From positions 248,001-312,000 of the forward strand of contig NZ_CP007034.1 in assembly GCF_000512915.1 (NCBI RefSeq): a stretch of DNA of 64,000 nucleotides. Reading direction: 5' to 3'. Both the position numbers and the translations under genes were made by a program. The stretch is from Barnesiella viscericola DSM 18177. GTDB taxonomy: Bacteria; Bacteroidota; Bacteroidia; Bacteroidales; Barnesiellaceae. How positions within the stretch are numbered: position 1 is the stretch's first letter; each line of letters opens with the position of its first letter. Under the pieces are notes generated by a model. That model was not told the origin of the DNA. It ran no database searches and was given only the letters and a program-made list of their open reading frames with translations. Shown here piece by piece: positions 1 to 7,244 of the stretch.

Positions 1-80
1 CGCAAGTCGTCGAAGATAAGGAGTTTATCTTTTCCCTGTTTCAACTTGTAGGGATAAGAGGGTAGATTCAGTTCAATCAT
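1..80 (-). CDS. Partial CDS, 5' end: HsdR_N-domain (type I restriction R subunit N-terminal-like) protein
   Basis: An open frame starts with ATG at 80 and leaves the window at base 1, giving about 26 residues that begin MIELNLPSYPYKLK and continue to LLIFDDL. This matches my memory of the N-terminus of a short Bacteroidales protein annotated as a type I restriction enzyme R-subunit N-terminal domain protein, which starts with a similar LNLPTYPFK stretch and is often found near holA. Such proteins are stand-alone nuclease-fold proteins, not complete restriction enzymes. The gene diverges from amn with 63 bases between the start codons. The fragment is too short to show any catalytic residue, so the assignment rests on recall and context. 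Confidence 0.5.
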   Translation of the reverse strand, partial: MIELNLPSYPYKLKQGKDKLLIFDDL

Positions 81-94
81 CTTGGAAATGAAAA

Positions 95-125
95 TTTGCG
101 CTTTCTAATTATTTCTGTAAATTTA
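95..125 (+). promoter_or_regulatory. Bacteroidetes-type promoter for amn-holA
   Basis: TTTG at 95-98 is followed after exactly 19 bases by TAAATTTA at 118-125. That fits the TTTG-N19-TAnnTTTG consensus at all but the last base. Transcription would start around 130, leaving a leader of about 12-15 bases before the ATG at 144. Confidence 0.6.
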
Positions 126-143
126 CTCCAAAATTACCTATTT

Positions 144-923
144 ATGAAAACAAAGCAAGAGATTGTCGAAAATTGGTTACCCCGATACACCCAACGGCCG
201 GTCGAGGAGTTTACGAAGCATATCCTGCTGACCAATTTTACCAAATATGTCGAGATATTTGCCTCTCATTTTCACGTCCCCATCGTGGGTGAGGACAGCA
301 ATATGCCCAGCGCTTCGGCCGAAGGTATTACAATCATCAACTTTGGTATGGGCAGTGCCAATGCCGCCACCATCATGGACTTGCTGAGTGCCGTAAAACC
401 CGAAGCCGTTCTGTTTTTGGGAAAATGCGGCGGCATCAAGAAGGTAAACAAGTTGGGCGACTACATATTGCCTATCGCGGCAATTCGCGGCGAGGGTACC
501 TCGAACGACTATTTCCCGCCCGAAGTGCCGGCGCTGCCGGCCTTCATGTTGCAGCGAGCCGTCTCCACGGCCGTGAGGAATCATCATCGCGACTACTGGA
601 CCGGGACCGTCTACACGACCAATCGTCGGGTATGGGAGTTCGACGACAATTTCAAGGAGTATTTGCGCCGCATTCGTTGCATGGCGGTCGATATGGAGAC
701 GGCCACCCTCTTCTCGGTGGGCTTTGCCAACCAGATTCCGGTAGGAGCCCTGCTGCTGATTTCGGACCAGCCCATGATTTCGAGCGGTGTCAAGACGGCC
801 GAGAGCGACAAGAAAATCACCCGCGACTTTGTCGACGAACATGTACTCATCGGGGTAGAGGCGTTGAAACTGATTATTGATAAACGAACGACGGTGAAGC
901 ATCTGCGATTTGACGAGGATTAA
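144..923 (+). CDS. amn: AMP nucleosidase
   Basis: This enzyme hydrolyses AMP to adenine and ribose 5-phosphate in purine salvage in the cytosol. The 259-residue product is a PNP/UDP-phosphorylase-fold protein. It shows a glycine-rich FLGKCGGIKK stretch near residue 95, the nucleoside-binding AVDMETATLF segment near residue 189, and LLLISDQPM with the expected catalytic Asp near residue 212. It is the short Bacteroidetes form that lacks the extra N-terminal domain of the E. coli enzyme (about 480 residues). An in-frame start at 96 exists, but it lies inside the promoter, so the ATG at 144 is preferred. holA follows after 3 bases and is probably co-transcribed. Confidence 0.87.
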   Translation: MKTKQEIVENWLPRYTQRPVEEFTKHILLTNFTKYVEIFASHFHVPIVGEDSNMPSASAEGITIINFGMGSANAATIMDLLSAVKPEAVLFLGKCGGIKKVNKLGDYILPIAAIRGEGTSNDYFPPEVPALPAFMLQRAVSTAVRNHHRDYWTGTVYTTNRRVWEFDDNFKEYLRRIRCMAVDMETATLFSVGFANQIPVGALLLISDQPMISSGVKTAESDKKITRDFVDEHVLIGVEALKLIIDKRTTVKHLRFDED

Positions 924-926
924 ACC

Positions 927-1967
927 ATGGCCAAGAAAGAGACCAACCAGCATATTGCCATCTTGCAGGATATTCGCAACCGAATATTCAAACCTGTTTA
1001 TCTGCTCATGGGCGATGAATCGTACTATATCGACCTGATATGCGATGCCATTATCGAAAATGCCTTGAACGAAAACGAGCGGGATTTCAATCAGACCATT
1101 CTCTATGGGGCCGATGTCGACGATTTTGCCATCGTAGTCAATGCCGCCAAGCGATTTCCCATGATGGCCGAGCATCAGCTAATTGTAGTCAAGGAGGCTC
1201 AAAATATCCGGGGCATAGATAACTTGTCCTACTACCTGCAAAAGCCGTTGATGAGCACAATCCTGGTAATCTGCTACAAAAACGGTACGCTGAAAAACAA
1301 AAAGATACTGGCTGGTATCGAGAAGATTGGGTTGGTGTATGAATCGAAAAAACTGTACGAGAGCCAGTTACCCGCATTCATCAATACCTATGTTGTTGCC
1401 AAGAAACTGGCCATAGACCCGAAAGCGGTATCGATGTTAGCCGACTTTGTGGGGAATGATTTAAGTCGTCTAAGCGGAGAACTTGACAAACTGGCCATAT
1501 CGCTGCCCGAAGGGAGCATGCGCATCACCCCCGAGTCGGTAGAGCGCAATGTAGGTATCAGCAAAGACTTCAACAACTATGAACTGCTCAACGCCATCGT
1601 TACAAGAAACATATCGAAGGCAGCCCAAATCGTACAATATTTCGAGCAGAACCCCAAGAATAATCCGCTGGTGGTGACCATCAGTGTCCTGTTCAATTTC
1701 TTTTCCAATCTGTTGTTGTGTTTCTTTGCCACCGACCGGTCGGAGAACGGCCTGGCCAAGGAGCTGAATCTGCGCTCGGTCTATCAGGCCCGCGATTACA
1801 CGACGGCCATGCGCAATTACAACGCGTTCAAGTGCATCGATATTATCGACTTGATTCGCCGATATGATGCCCGATCGAAAGGAATAGGCTCGGGGGCTTC
1901 GAGCAACGACGGCGATCTGTTGAAAGAGTTGGTATTCAAGATTCTTTACAGCCCGTATCAGAAGTGA
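927..1967 (+). CDS. holA: DNA polymerase III subunit delta
   Basis: Delta is the clamp-loader wrench that opens the beta sliding clamp. The 346-residue product has the usual family length, an N-terminal AAA-like fold without a working Walker A motif (KPVYLLMGDESYYID near residue 20), a middle region with the pattern LADFVGNDLSRLSGELDKLA near residue 170, and a helical C-terminal collar domain. It is co-directional with amn, with a 3-base gap. Its last 10 bases overlap the 3' end of the convergent outer-membrane gene, so no terminator separates them. Confidence 0.9.
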   Translation: MAKKETNQHIAILQDIRNRIFKPVYLLMGDESYYIDLICDAIIENALNENERDFNQTILYGADVDDFAIVVNAAKRFPMMAEHQLIVVKEAQNIRGIDNLSYYLQKPLMSTILVICYKNGTLKNKKILAGIEKIGLVYESKKLYESQLPAFINTYVVAKKLAIDPKAVSMLADFVGNDLSRLSGELDKLAISLPEGSMRITPESVERNVGISKDFNNYELLNAIVTRNISKAAQIVQYFEQNPKNNPLVVTISVLFNFFSNLLLCFFATDRSENGLAKELNLRSVYQARDYTTAMRNYNAFKCIDIIDLIRRYDARSKGIGSGASSNDGDLLKELVFKILYSPYQK

Positions 1968-2635
1968 TACAAGTACCCCAGCGAGATGGTGATGATTTGG
2001 TTGTGCGAAGCTGAAAACACATCTTTCTTGCGGTTCTTGAAGATGTCGCCCAGACCATAATAATATCGCCCTTCCAGGACAATACCGTGTGATTTCCTGA
2101 TGCGGAACTCTATTCCGGCTCCGGCCATGATGCCGTAGTCGATTTTATGGGCAATGTCCATCGTATATATCTCTTTTACCTTGCTCTTTTGGCTAAACTC
2201 GGGCAGATTATTGATGTCGAAACTGCTCTTGTAGCTATCGCCGAGCAGAAACCCGATTTGCGGACCGGCGTTGATAAATCCCCGCACAACCCGATTGCCG
2301 AAAAAGAAATGGGTGAGAAAGGGGACTGTCACATAATTGAGCGTATGTGAATAGGTGTAGGGGTCGGTGTCGAACGTCTCGTTCCAACCGGCCTGAGTAA
2401 AGTTGACCTCGGCAATGAGGCCGAAATATTTCTCTTCGATATAGCGCACCGAAACCCCGCCCGTGTATCCCAACAGCAGAGCCTGTGTAACGGTAGGAGT
2501 AAATGATACTCTTGACAAAGTCGTACCGCCCTTTACCCCCACGGTAAACTCGGGTTCATAATCACTGCGTTGTGCCCAGCCCGTTTGCAGAGTTACGACA
2601 GCCGACAGTAATAAGATATATCGCAATAGTTTCAT
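1958..2635 (-). CDS. Outer-membrane beta-barrel protein, PorT family
   Basis: The 225-residue product has a signal peptide (MKLLRYILLLSAVVTLQTGWAQ). It then shows alternating aromatic/hydrophobic strands and glycine turns (FTVGVKGGTTLSRV near residue 30, GIMAGAGIEFRI near residue 168) and ends in an aromatic residue (SLGYLYHF), all typical of small outer-membrane barrels. It fits the PorT/OMP_b-brl_2 family found widely in Bacteroidetes. The family name does not imply a T9SS role, because most members are of unknown function. It follows the LysM gene after 9 bases on the same strand, so the two envelope proteins are probably one transcript. Its 3' end overlaps holA. Confidence 0.8.
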   Translation of the reverse strand: MKLLRYILLLSAVVTLQTGWAQRSDYEPEFTVGVKGGTTLSRVSFTPTVTQALLLGYTGGVSVRYIEEKYFGLIAEVNFTQAGWNETFDTDPYTYSHTLNYVTVPFLTHFFFGNRVVRGFINAGPQIGFLLGDSYKSSFDINNLPEFSQKSKVKEIYTMDIAHKIDYGIMAGAGIEFRIRKSHGIVLEGRYYYGLGDIFKNRKKDVFSASHNQIITISLGYLYHF

Positions 2636-2644
2636 CGATCGGAT

Positions 2645-4735
2645 TTATTCTCTAATTTTCTTGATGGTGAAATCGGGAGCAAAATTAACGAAATAGAACG
2701 ACTTGTTGATGAATCCGCTCCAGTTGTTTATACGCTGGAAAGCAAAATCGGTTTGAATGCGGTCGCTCGAATTTTCCAATTTCTGCACGGCAAAGTTCTT
2801 CCCGTAAGCCCGTATGGCCGAGAGGAAATAGATGCCGGTGTCGAATCCCAAAAGCGCATATTGGGGACTGGCGTTGATCATATCCTTATTATACCAATAT
2901 AAGAAACGTTTGTGGAACGACTTGGCGTTTTCATCAAAAGGATTGGCGTAGAAGCGAGAGTACAGATAGGTGTTTAATTTATAGAACTCGTTCAAGTACT
3001 CGGGCACCTGTGTCAACCACTCGGGATAACCGAAGAGGGCAATATCGAGATCTTCCCGTTGTGCCTTCAATGCTTCAAGCGGTGCAATGATGATTGACAA
3101 TATTTTTTTTCGAGCTGATGTAGGTACAAATACGACCCCACTTTGTCCGGCCCAAATCGAGTCCTGATTCTGCAAATTCAGTTCGTTGCCGAATTTTATT
3201 TCGCTATATGCGATGTGAGCCCGCGAGAGTTCCTCTTTCAGCCCGTTGACAAAATCTTTCTTGTCACTCTCTTCTGATGTATGGGTCAAGAATACCACCT
3301 TGCGGTTCCCCAAATAGCGAATAAACCGGTCGGCCGCCTCGGCATACAGATAGGAGTGGGGGATATTGGTCTGGAAAATTTTGGCATTGTGCGAAACCTC
3401 TTCGTTTTTGAGCGAGAAGGTGTTGATTACGTTAATGTCGTTGGCCAGACCGAAATCGGCTATTAACTTGATTTGGTTATCGTCGTCAGGGGCAATAATC
3501 ATATCCATCTCCTTCAATTGCGGATCGGTCAGAATATTACGTACCGTTGCGTCCGATGCCTCCGAATCATAGGCATACACGTTAATCGATGCACCTTGCC
3601 GTTTCAAGCTGTCGACCGCCATCAAGAAGCCTTGATAATACTCGGTATAAAGACTGGCTTTGGTATCGGGGTGCGCCTGTTTCAGCATGAAGGGCAGGAT
3701 AACCGCTACGTTGATTACCCCCTTCTTGTCGCTTTTGTACAGCTTGTTGTAGATGTTGTTGATTTCGGCACTGGTGATGGGGTTCTCGGCCGTTACCGTA
3801 TTGTATTCGATTCCAGCCGGAATGTAGATAATATCGTCCTGTTTGATTTTCTTGATATTGGGATTGCATTTCTTTATCTCCTCAACCGTCGTACCGAATT
3901 TCTTCGAGATGCTATACAGGGTCTCCTTCTTGCGCACCTTATATTCGGTATACAACTGTTGGGGCGCTATGGTCACATTCATCTCTTTGGTATTGGGAGT
4001 GAGACGTATGACCGAACCCCTCTTCAAATTGTTGGGCGAAATGCCCGGATTGAGTTTGAGAATCGTCTCAATATCAATGTCATATTTTTGAGAGATGGAA
4101 AAAAGAGTCTCTCCCGCATTGATTGTGTGATAGACATATTCTCCCGAATTTCCATCGGTTGCAACCGAGGGCGCCTCCTGATTCACCTTATCGGTAACCG
4201 GGGGGGATACGGGTTTGGATTGAGCCGTAGTCGTTTTAGTAGTCGTGGTGGTAGTGGTGGCTTTGGCCTGTGTCTGTTTAGCCTTCTTTTGGCGATAATG
4301 CTGGGGAATTTTCAACGTAGCACCGGCCTTGATACCATGCTCCGAGCCTGGGTTCAGGTCTATGATACTCTGAATGGTAACTTTATACATCTTCGAGATG
4401 GAGTACAGCGACTCTCCCCGTACGATGGTATGCTCGAAGGTACTCTCGATTTCCGAGCCCGAAGCCTCTCCTTCGAGGGTCTTTTTTGTCGGAATCATGA
4501 GCAACTGCCCTCGTTTCAATCCATTCTTGGCTGCCGGATTGAACCGAATAATCTCCTCTTGTGAAATGCCGAATTTATGGGTGAGCGAATAAAATCCTTC
4601 CGAAGGCTTTACCTTGTAGATATAGAACTCTTTTCCATCGATTACTTTGGTTTGCAAGCCTTCGGTTTGAGCCGGAAGCATAAACAGCACGGCGAAACAG
4701 AATAGTAAGACTACCGTTATTCGTGTATATTTCAT
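2645..4735 (-). CDS. LysM-repeat protein with C-terminal periplasmic-binding-like domain
   Basis: The 696-residue product starts with a signal peptide (residues 1-22). Four LysM repeats follow at about 38-83, 101-145, 201-247 and 263-307, with forms such as GESLYSISKMYKV and ETLYSISKKFGT. A Thr/Lys-rich linker covers about 150-198, and from about residue 340 there is a leucine/isoleucine/valine-binding-protein-like domain (INVAVILPFMLKQ, then YYQGFLMAVDSLKRQG). LysM binds peptidoglycan; the C-terminal domain resembles ABC-importer substrate-binding proteins but has no transporter beside it. The start is set at 4735 because an upstream in-frame TTG at 4813 is the -33 promoter element. It is transcribed ahead of the barrel gene. 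Confidence 0.8.
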   Translation of the reverse strand: MKYTRITVVLLFCFAVLFMLPAQTEGLQTKVIDGKEFYIYKVKPSEGFYSLTHKFGISQEEIIRFNPAAKNGLKRGQLLMIPTKKTLEGEASGSEIESTFEHTIVRGESLYSISKMYKVTIQSIIDLNPGSEHGIKAGATLKIPQHYRQKKAKQTQAKATTTTTTTKTTTAQSKPVSPPVTDKVNQEAPSVATDGNSGEYVYHTINAGETLFSISQKYDIDIETILKLNPGISPNNLKRGSVIRLTPNTKEMNVTIAPQQLYTEYKVRKKETLYSISKKFGTTVEEIKKCNPNIKKIKQDDIIYIPAGIEYNTVTAENPITSAEINNIYNKLYKSDKKGVINVAVILPFMLKQAHPDTKASLYTEYYQGFLMAVDSLKRQGASINVYAYDSEASDATVRNILTDPQLKEMDMIIAPDDDNQIKLIADFGLANDINVINTFSLKNEEVSHNAKIFQTNIPHSYLYAEAADRFIRYLGNRKVVFLTHTSEESDKKDFVNGLKEELSRAHIAYSEIKFGNELNLQNQDSIWAGQSGVVFVPTSARKKILSIIIAPLEALKAQREDLDIALFGYPEWLTQVPEYLNEFYKLNTYLYSRFYANPFDENAKSFHKRFLYWYNKDMINASPQYALLGFDTGIYFLSAIRAYGKNFAVQKLENSSDRIQTDFAFQRINNWSGFINKSFYFVNFAPDFTIKKIRE

Positions 4736-4782
4736 ATTAGGTTGTTTGCGTTTTTTCGTGTTTGATGGTAATATACAAGTTA

Positions 4783-4813
4783 CAAAAGTATATAAAAATA
4801 TTATCAGTTGCAA
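4783..4813 (-). promoter_or_regulatory. Promoter for the LysM/outer-membrane barrel operon
   Basis: On the minus strand TTG (complement of 4811-4813) is followed after 20 bases by TACTTTTG (complement of 4783-4790). It lies about 48 bases upstream of the ATG at 4735. Confidence 0.6.
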
Positions 4814-4930
4814 GATGTAAGCCGATTATGGCTTGGCAGGAGAGTGCGACTCCGGTTTTTCACAGATGGGTCAATCGGATTATTGGGAAATTTTAAATTG
4901 TCGATGGAAATACGATTGACCGAAAAATTG

Positions 4931-4938
4931 TAACTTTG
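4931..4938 (+). promoter_or_regulatory. -7 element before the T9SS cargo gene
   Basis: TAACTTTG matches TAnnTTTG and ends 25 bases before the ATG at 4964. No well-spaced -33 element is seen (the nearest TTG is only 12 bases away). Confidence 0.4.
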
Positions 4939-4963
4939 TCATTCATTTATTATCCGAATCGAT

Positions 4964-6280
4964 ATGTACCGACACCTCTTATTTTTGACCTGTCTTTTTA
5001 CCGTAAGTGGGCTTTGTGCCCAGCAGATTACCGTATCGGGTGGGGGAAAACCGGCTTACAGCCATACCCCCGAAGCCAGTACCGGCCTGAACGGAGGCGT
5101 ATTTGTCATCTATTCGCTCGACCAGGCGACTATCGAATTTTCGGGTGAAGACGAGTCGCTCATCTCGTGGAGTAAATTTGGACCGTCGGGTGCAGCCAAT
5201 GCGACTCCGATTGCCGGAGCAACTCAAAACGGATACCTGTCGACCCTGTCTCTCACCGAAGGCGATTGCGGGTATGTGATTGAACAGAATGGGCGCAGTT
5301 ACTACTTGTGGGTGATCGATTATTCACAGGCTCCTCTTGTCTTAAACGGAGCCTCGGTGTCGAGCGATGCCGGTCAATGCGAACAAACGACTCTTCAACT
5401 CGACGGGAGTGGGGAACGACTGAACTACTATTCGATAAATGGCGCTCCCAAGGTGTTGTCGCGCGAAATTACCGTCAGCTACATGACGCTGGTGTGGAAC
5501 GATGAGTCTCTTTCATATATTCAAACGGTCCAGTCGGAAACTCTTGACAATTTCTCTTCGACCGTACAAGTGCCGGCTCCGCTTTGCAATACCGATTTTT
5601 CTATCTCGGGCGACCAACTGCTCAACTACTGGGGCATGGAGCAAACGGTATCGACCGGCGAATACATTACCACGGCGATAGGCGTGACGGCAAAGGCCGA
5701 GCAGACCTATCGGGAGGAGGCGCTCAATGAGGACGACCGGCATCCCACTGAATACTTGGGTGGTTCGGCTCCGGCCGAAATCGAGTTTCAGGCCTATATG
5801 ACCGATGCCGTTACCCACATCGAATGGGAATTTTCGGACAAGGAGGATTTCTCGACTACCATCGCCCGTTATAACGACCAGACCCTGCGCTACACGTTCC
5901 GCGACGAAGGTACCACCTACGTGCGCCTGATCGGCAGCAACAGTACGGCCGAATGTCAGGCTTACAGTGAGACCTTTACCATCAACATCGGAGAGCCCCG
6001 TTTGGAGGCGCCCAATGCGTTCTCGCCGGGTACAAGTCCCGGAGTGAACGACGAGTGGAAGGTAGCCTATAAATCGATTGTGAGCTTCAAATGCTGGATA
6101 TTCAACAAGTGGGGGGTACAGATATGCTACCTCGACAGTCCCGACAAAGGGTGGGACGGCAGGTACCATGGCAAGTATGTCGATCCCGGTGTCTATTATT
6201 ACGTAATAGAGGCCAAGGGATCGAACAATCAAAAGATAAAGTTGAAGGGACACATCAATATCTTGCGTTCCAAAGATTAA
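4964..6280 (+). CDS. T9SS type B cargo: gliding-motility-associated C-terminal domain protein
   Basis: The 438-residue product has a signal peptide (MYRHLLFLTCLFTVSGLCAQ) and a body with PKD/Ig-like strands (for example IEFQAYMTDAVTHIEWEFSD near residue 285). The last 85 or so residues have the type B CTD pattern: PNAFSPGTSPGVNDEW, then FNKWGVQICY, GWDGRYHG and DPGVYYYVIEAKG. That domain directs cargo through the type IX secretion system to the cell surface. The body matches no enzyme family I know, so the job of the passenger is unknown. A lytic transglycosylase gene follows after 16 bases, suggesting one transcript. Confidence 0.82.
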   Translation: MYRHLLFLTCLFTVSGLCAQQITVSGGGKPAYSHTPEASTGLNGGVFVIYSLDQATIEFSGEDESLISWSKFGPSGAANATPIAGATQNGYLSTLSLTEGDCGYVIEQNGRSYYLWVIDYSQAPLVLNGASVSSDAGQCEQTTLQLDGSGERLNYYSINGAPKVLSREITVSYMTLVWNDESLSYIQTVQSETLDNFSSTVQVPAPLCNTDFSISGDQLLNYWGMEQTVSTGEYITTAIGVTAKAEQTYREEALNEDDRHPTEYLGGSAPAEIEFQAYMTDAVTHIEWEFSDKEDFSTTIARYNDQTLRYTFRDEGTTYVRLIGSNSTAECQAYSETFTINIGEPRLEAPNAFSPGTSPGVNDEWKVAYKSIVSFKCWIFNKWGVQICYLDSPDKGWDGRYHGKYVDPGVYYYVIEAKGSNNQKIKLKGHINILRSKD

Positions 6281-6296
6281 ATCGAAGGAGGCAAAC

Positions 6297-7244
6297 ATGA
6301 AATTGAGACACTGTTTTATTGTCGCATTATCGGTCTTGTCATCGAGTTGGGCTTTTAGTGAAACGGCAACTGCACAAAAAGAGTTTTCAGACGTGGTGAT
6401 TCCCGAGTTCCCGCTGCAAATGAAATTTGCCGGCGAGACGGTCGACCTGGATCGGCTGGATATGTACGAACGATTCGATCGCGAGTTGACCACCCTGTGC
6501 TATATGCACTCTTCCACCTCGTTGGCCATCAAGCGGGCCAACCGCTATTTCCCCATCATGGCGCCCATCTTGAAGGAGGAGGGGATACCCAGCGATTTTC
6601 TCTACCTGGCGGTTATCGAGAGCACCCTTAATCCAAGAGCCGTATCACCGGCAAAGGCGATGGGTATCTGGCAGATTATGCCTCGCACGGGACGTGAATA
6701 TGGCTTGGAGGTGAACGATGATATAGACGAACGCTGCCATGTGGAGAAGTCGACCCGGGCCGCCTGCCGTTATCTGAAAGAGGCTTACGCCAAGTATGGC
6801 AGTTGGACAACCGTAGCCGCGTCGTACAATGCAGGTATGGGGCGCATCTCGTCGGAACTGGAAAAGCAACTGGCCGACCATTCGTTCGACCTGTGGCTCA
6901 ACGAAGAGACCTCGCGCTATGTCTTCCGGATTCTCGCCATGAAGGAGATATTTTCGTCACCCTCGAAATATGGCTACAAATTAAAGACCCGCCAGCTGTA
7001 TCAGCCTATCCGCTATACCGAGGTGAAAGTCGATACAACCATCAACAACCTGGCTCTCTTTGCCCAGTCGCAAGGTATCTCCTATGCCCAGTTGAAAGAG
7101 TCCAATCCCTGGTTGCGGGCCCGTACGATGCCCGACAAGTCGAGAAAAGTCTATTACATCAAGATACCACAAAAAGAGGATTTGTATTACACCAAGCGCA
7201 AGTTCACGGCTTACCGAAAAGAGTGGGTAATCGATAAAAAATGA
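6297..7244 (+). CDS. Lytic transglycosylase (SLT domain) with C-terminal LysM-like region
   Basis: The enzyme cleaves the glycan strands of peptidoglycan to 1,6-anhydromuropeptides in the periplasm. The 315-residue product has a signal peptide (about 1-27) and an SLT domain at about 85-215. The catalytic Glu is at residue 108 in AVIESTLNPRAVSP; the other signature blocks AMGIWQIMPRTGREYGL and AASYNAGMGRI are intact. The C-terminal part (LALFAQSQGISYAQLKESNPWL, about 257-278) resembles a single LysM. The family matches MltD/SLT-type enzymes. It overlaps uvrA by 4 bases (ATGA) and is probably co-transcribed with the T9SS cargo. Confidence 0.87.
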   Translation: MKLRHCFIVALSVLSSSWAFSETATAQKEFSDVVIPEFPLQMKFAGETVDLDRLDMYERFDRELTTLCYMHSSTSLAIKRANRYFPIMAPILKEEGIPSDFLYLAVIESTLNPRAVSPAKAMGIWQIMPRTGREYGLEVNDDIDERCHVEKSTRAACRYLKEAYAKYGSWTTVAASYNAGMGRISSELEKQLADHSFDLWLNEETSRYVFRILAMKEIFSSPSKYGYKLKTRQLYQPIRYTEVKVDTTINNLALFAQSQGISYAQLKESNPWLRARTMPDKSRKVYYIKIPQKEDLYYTKRKFTAYRKEWVIDKK

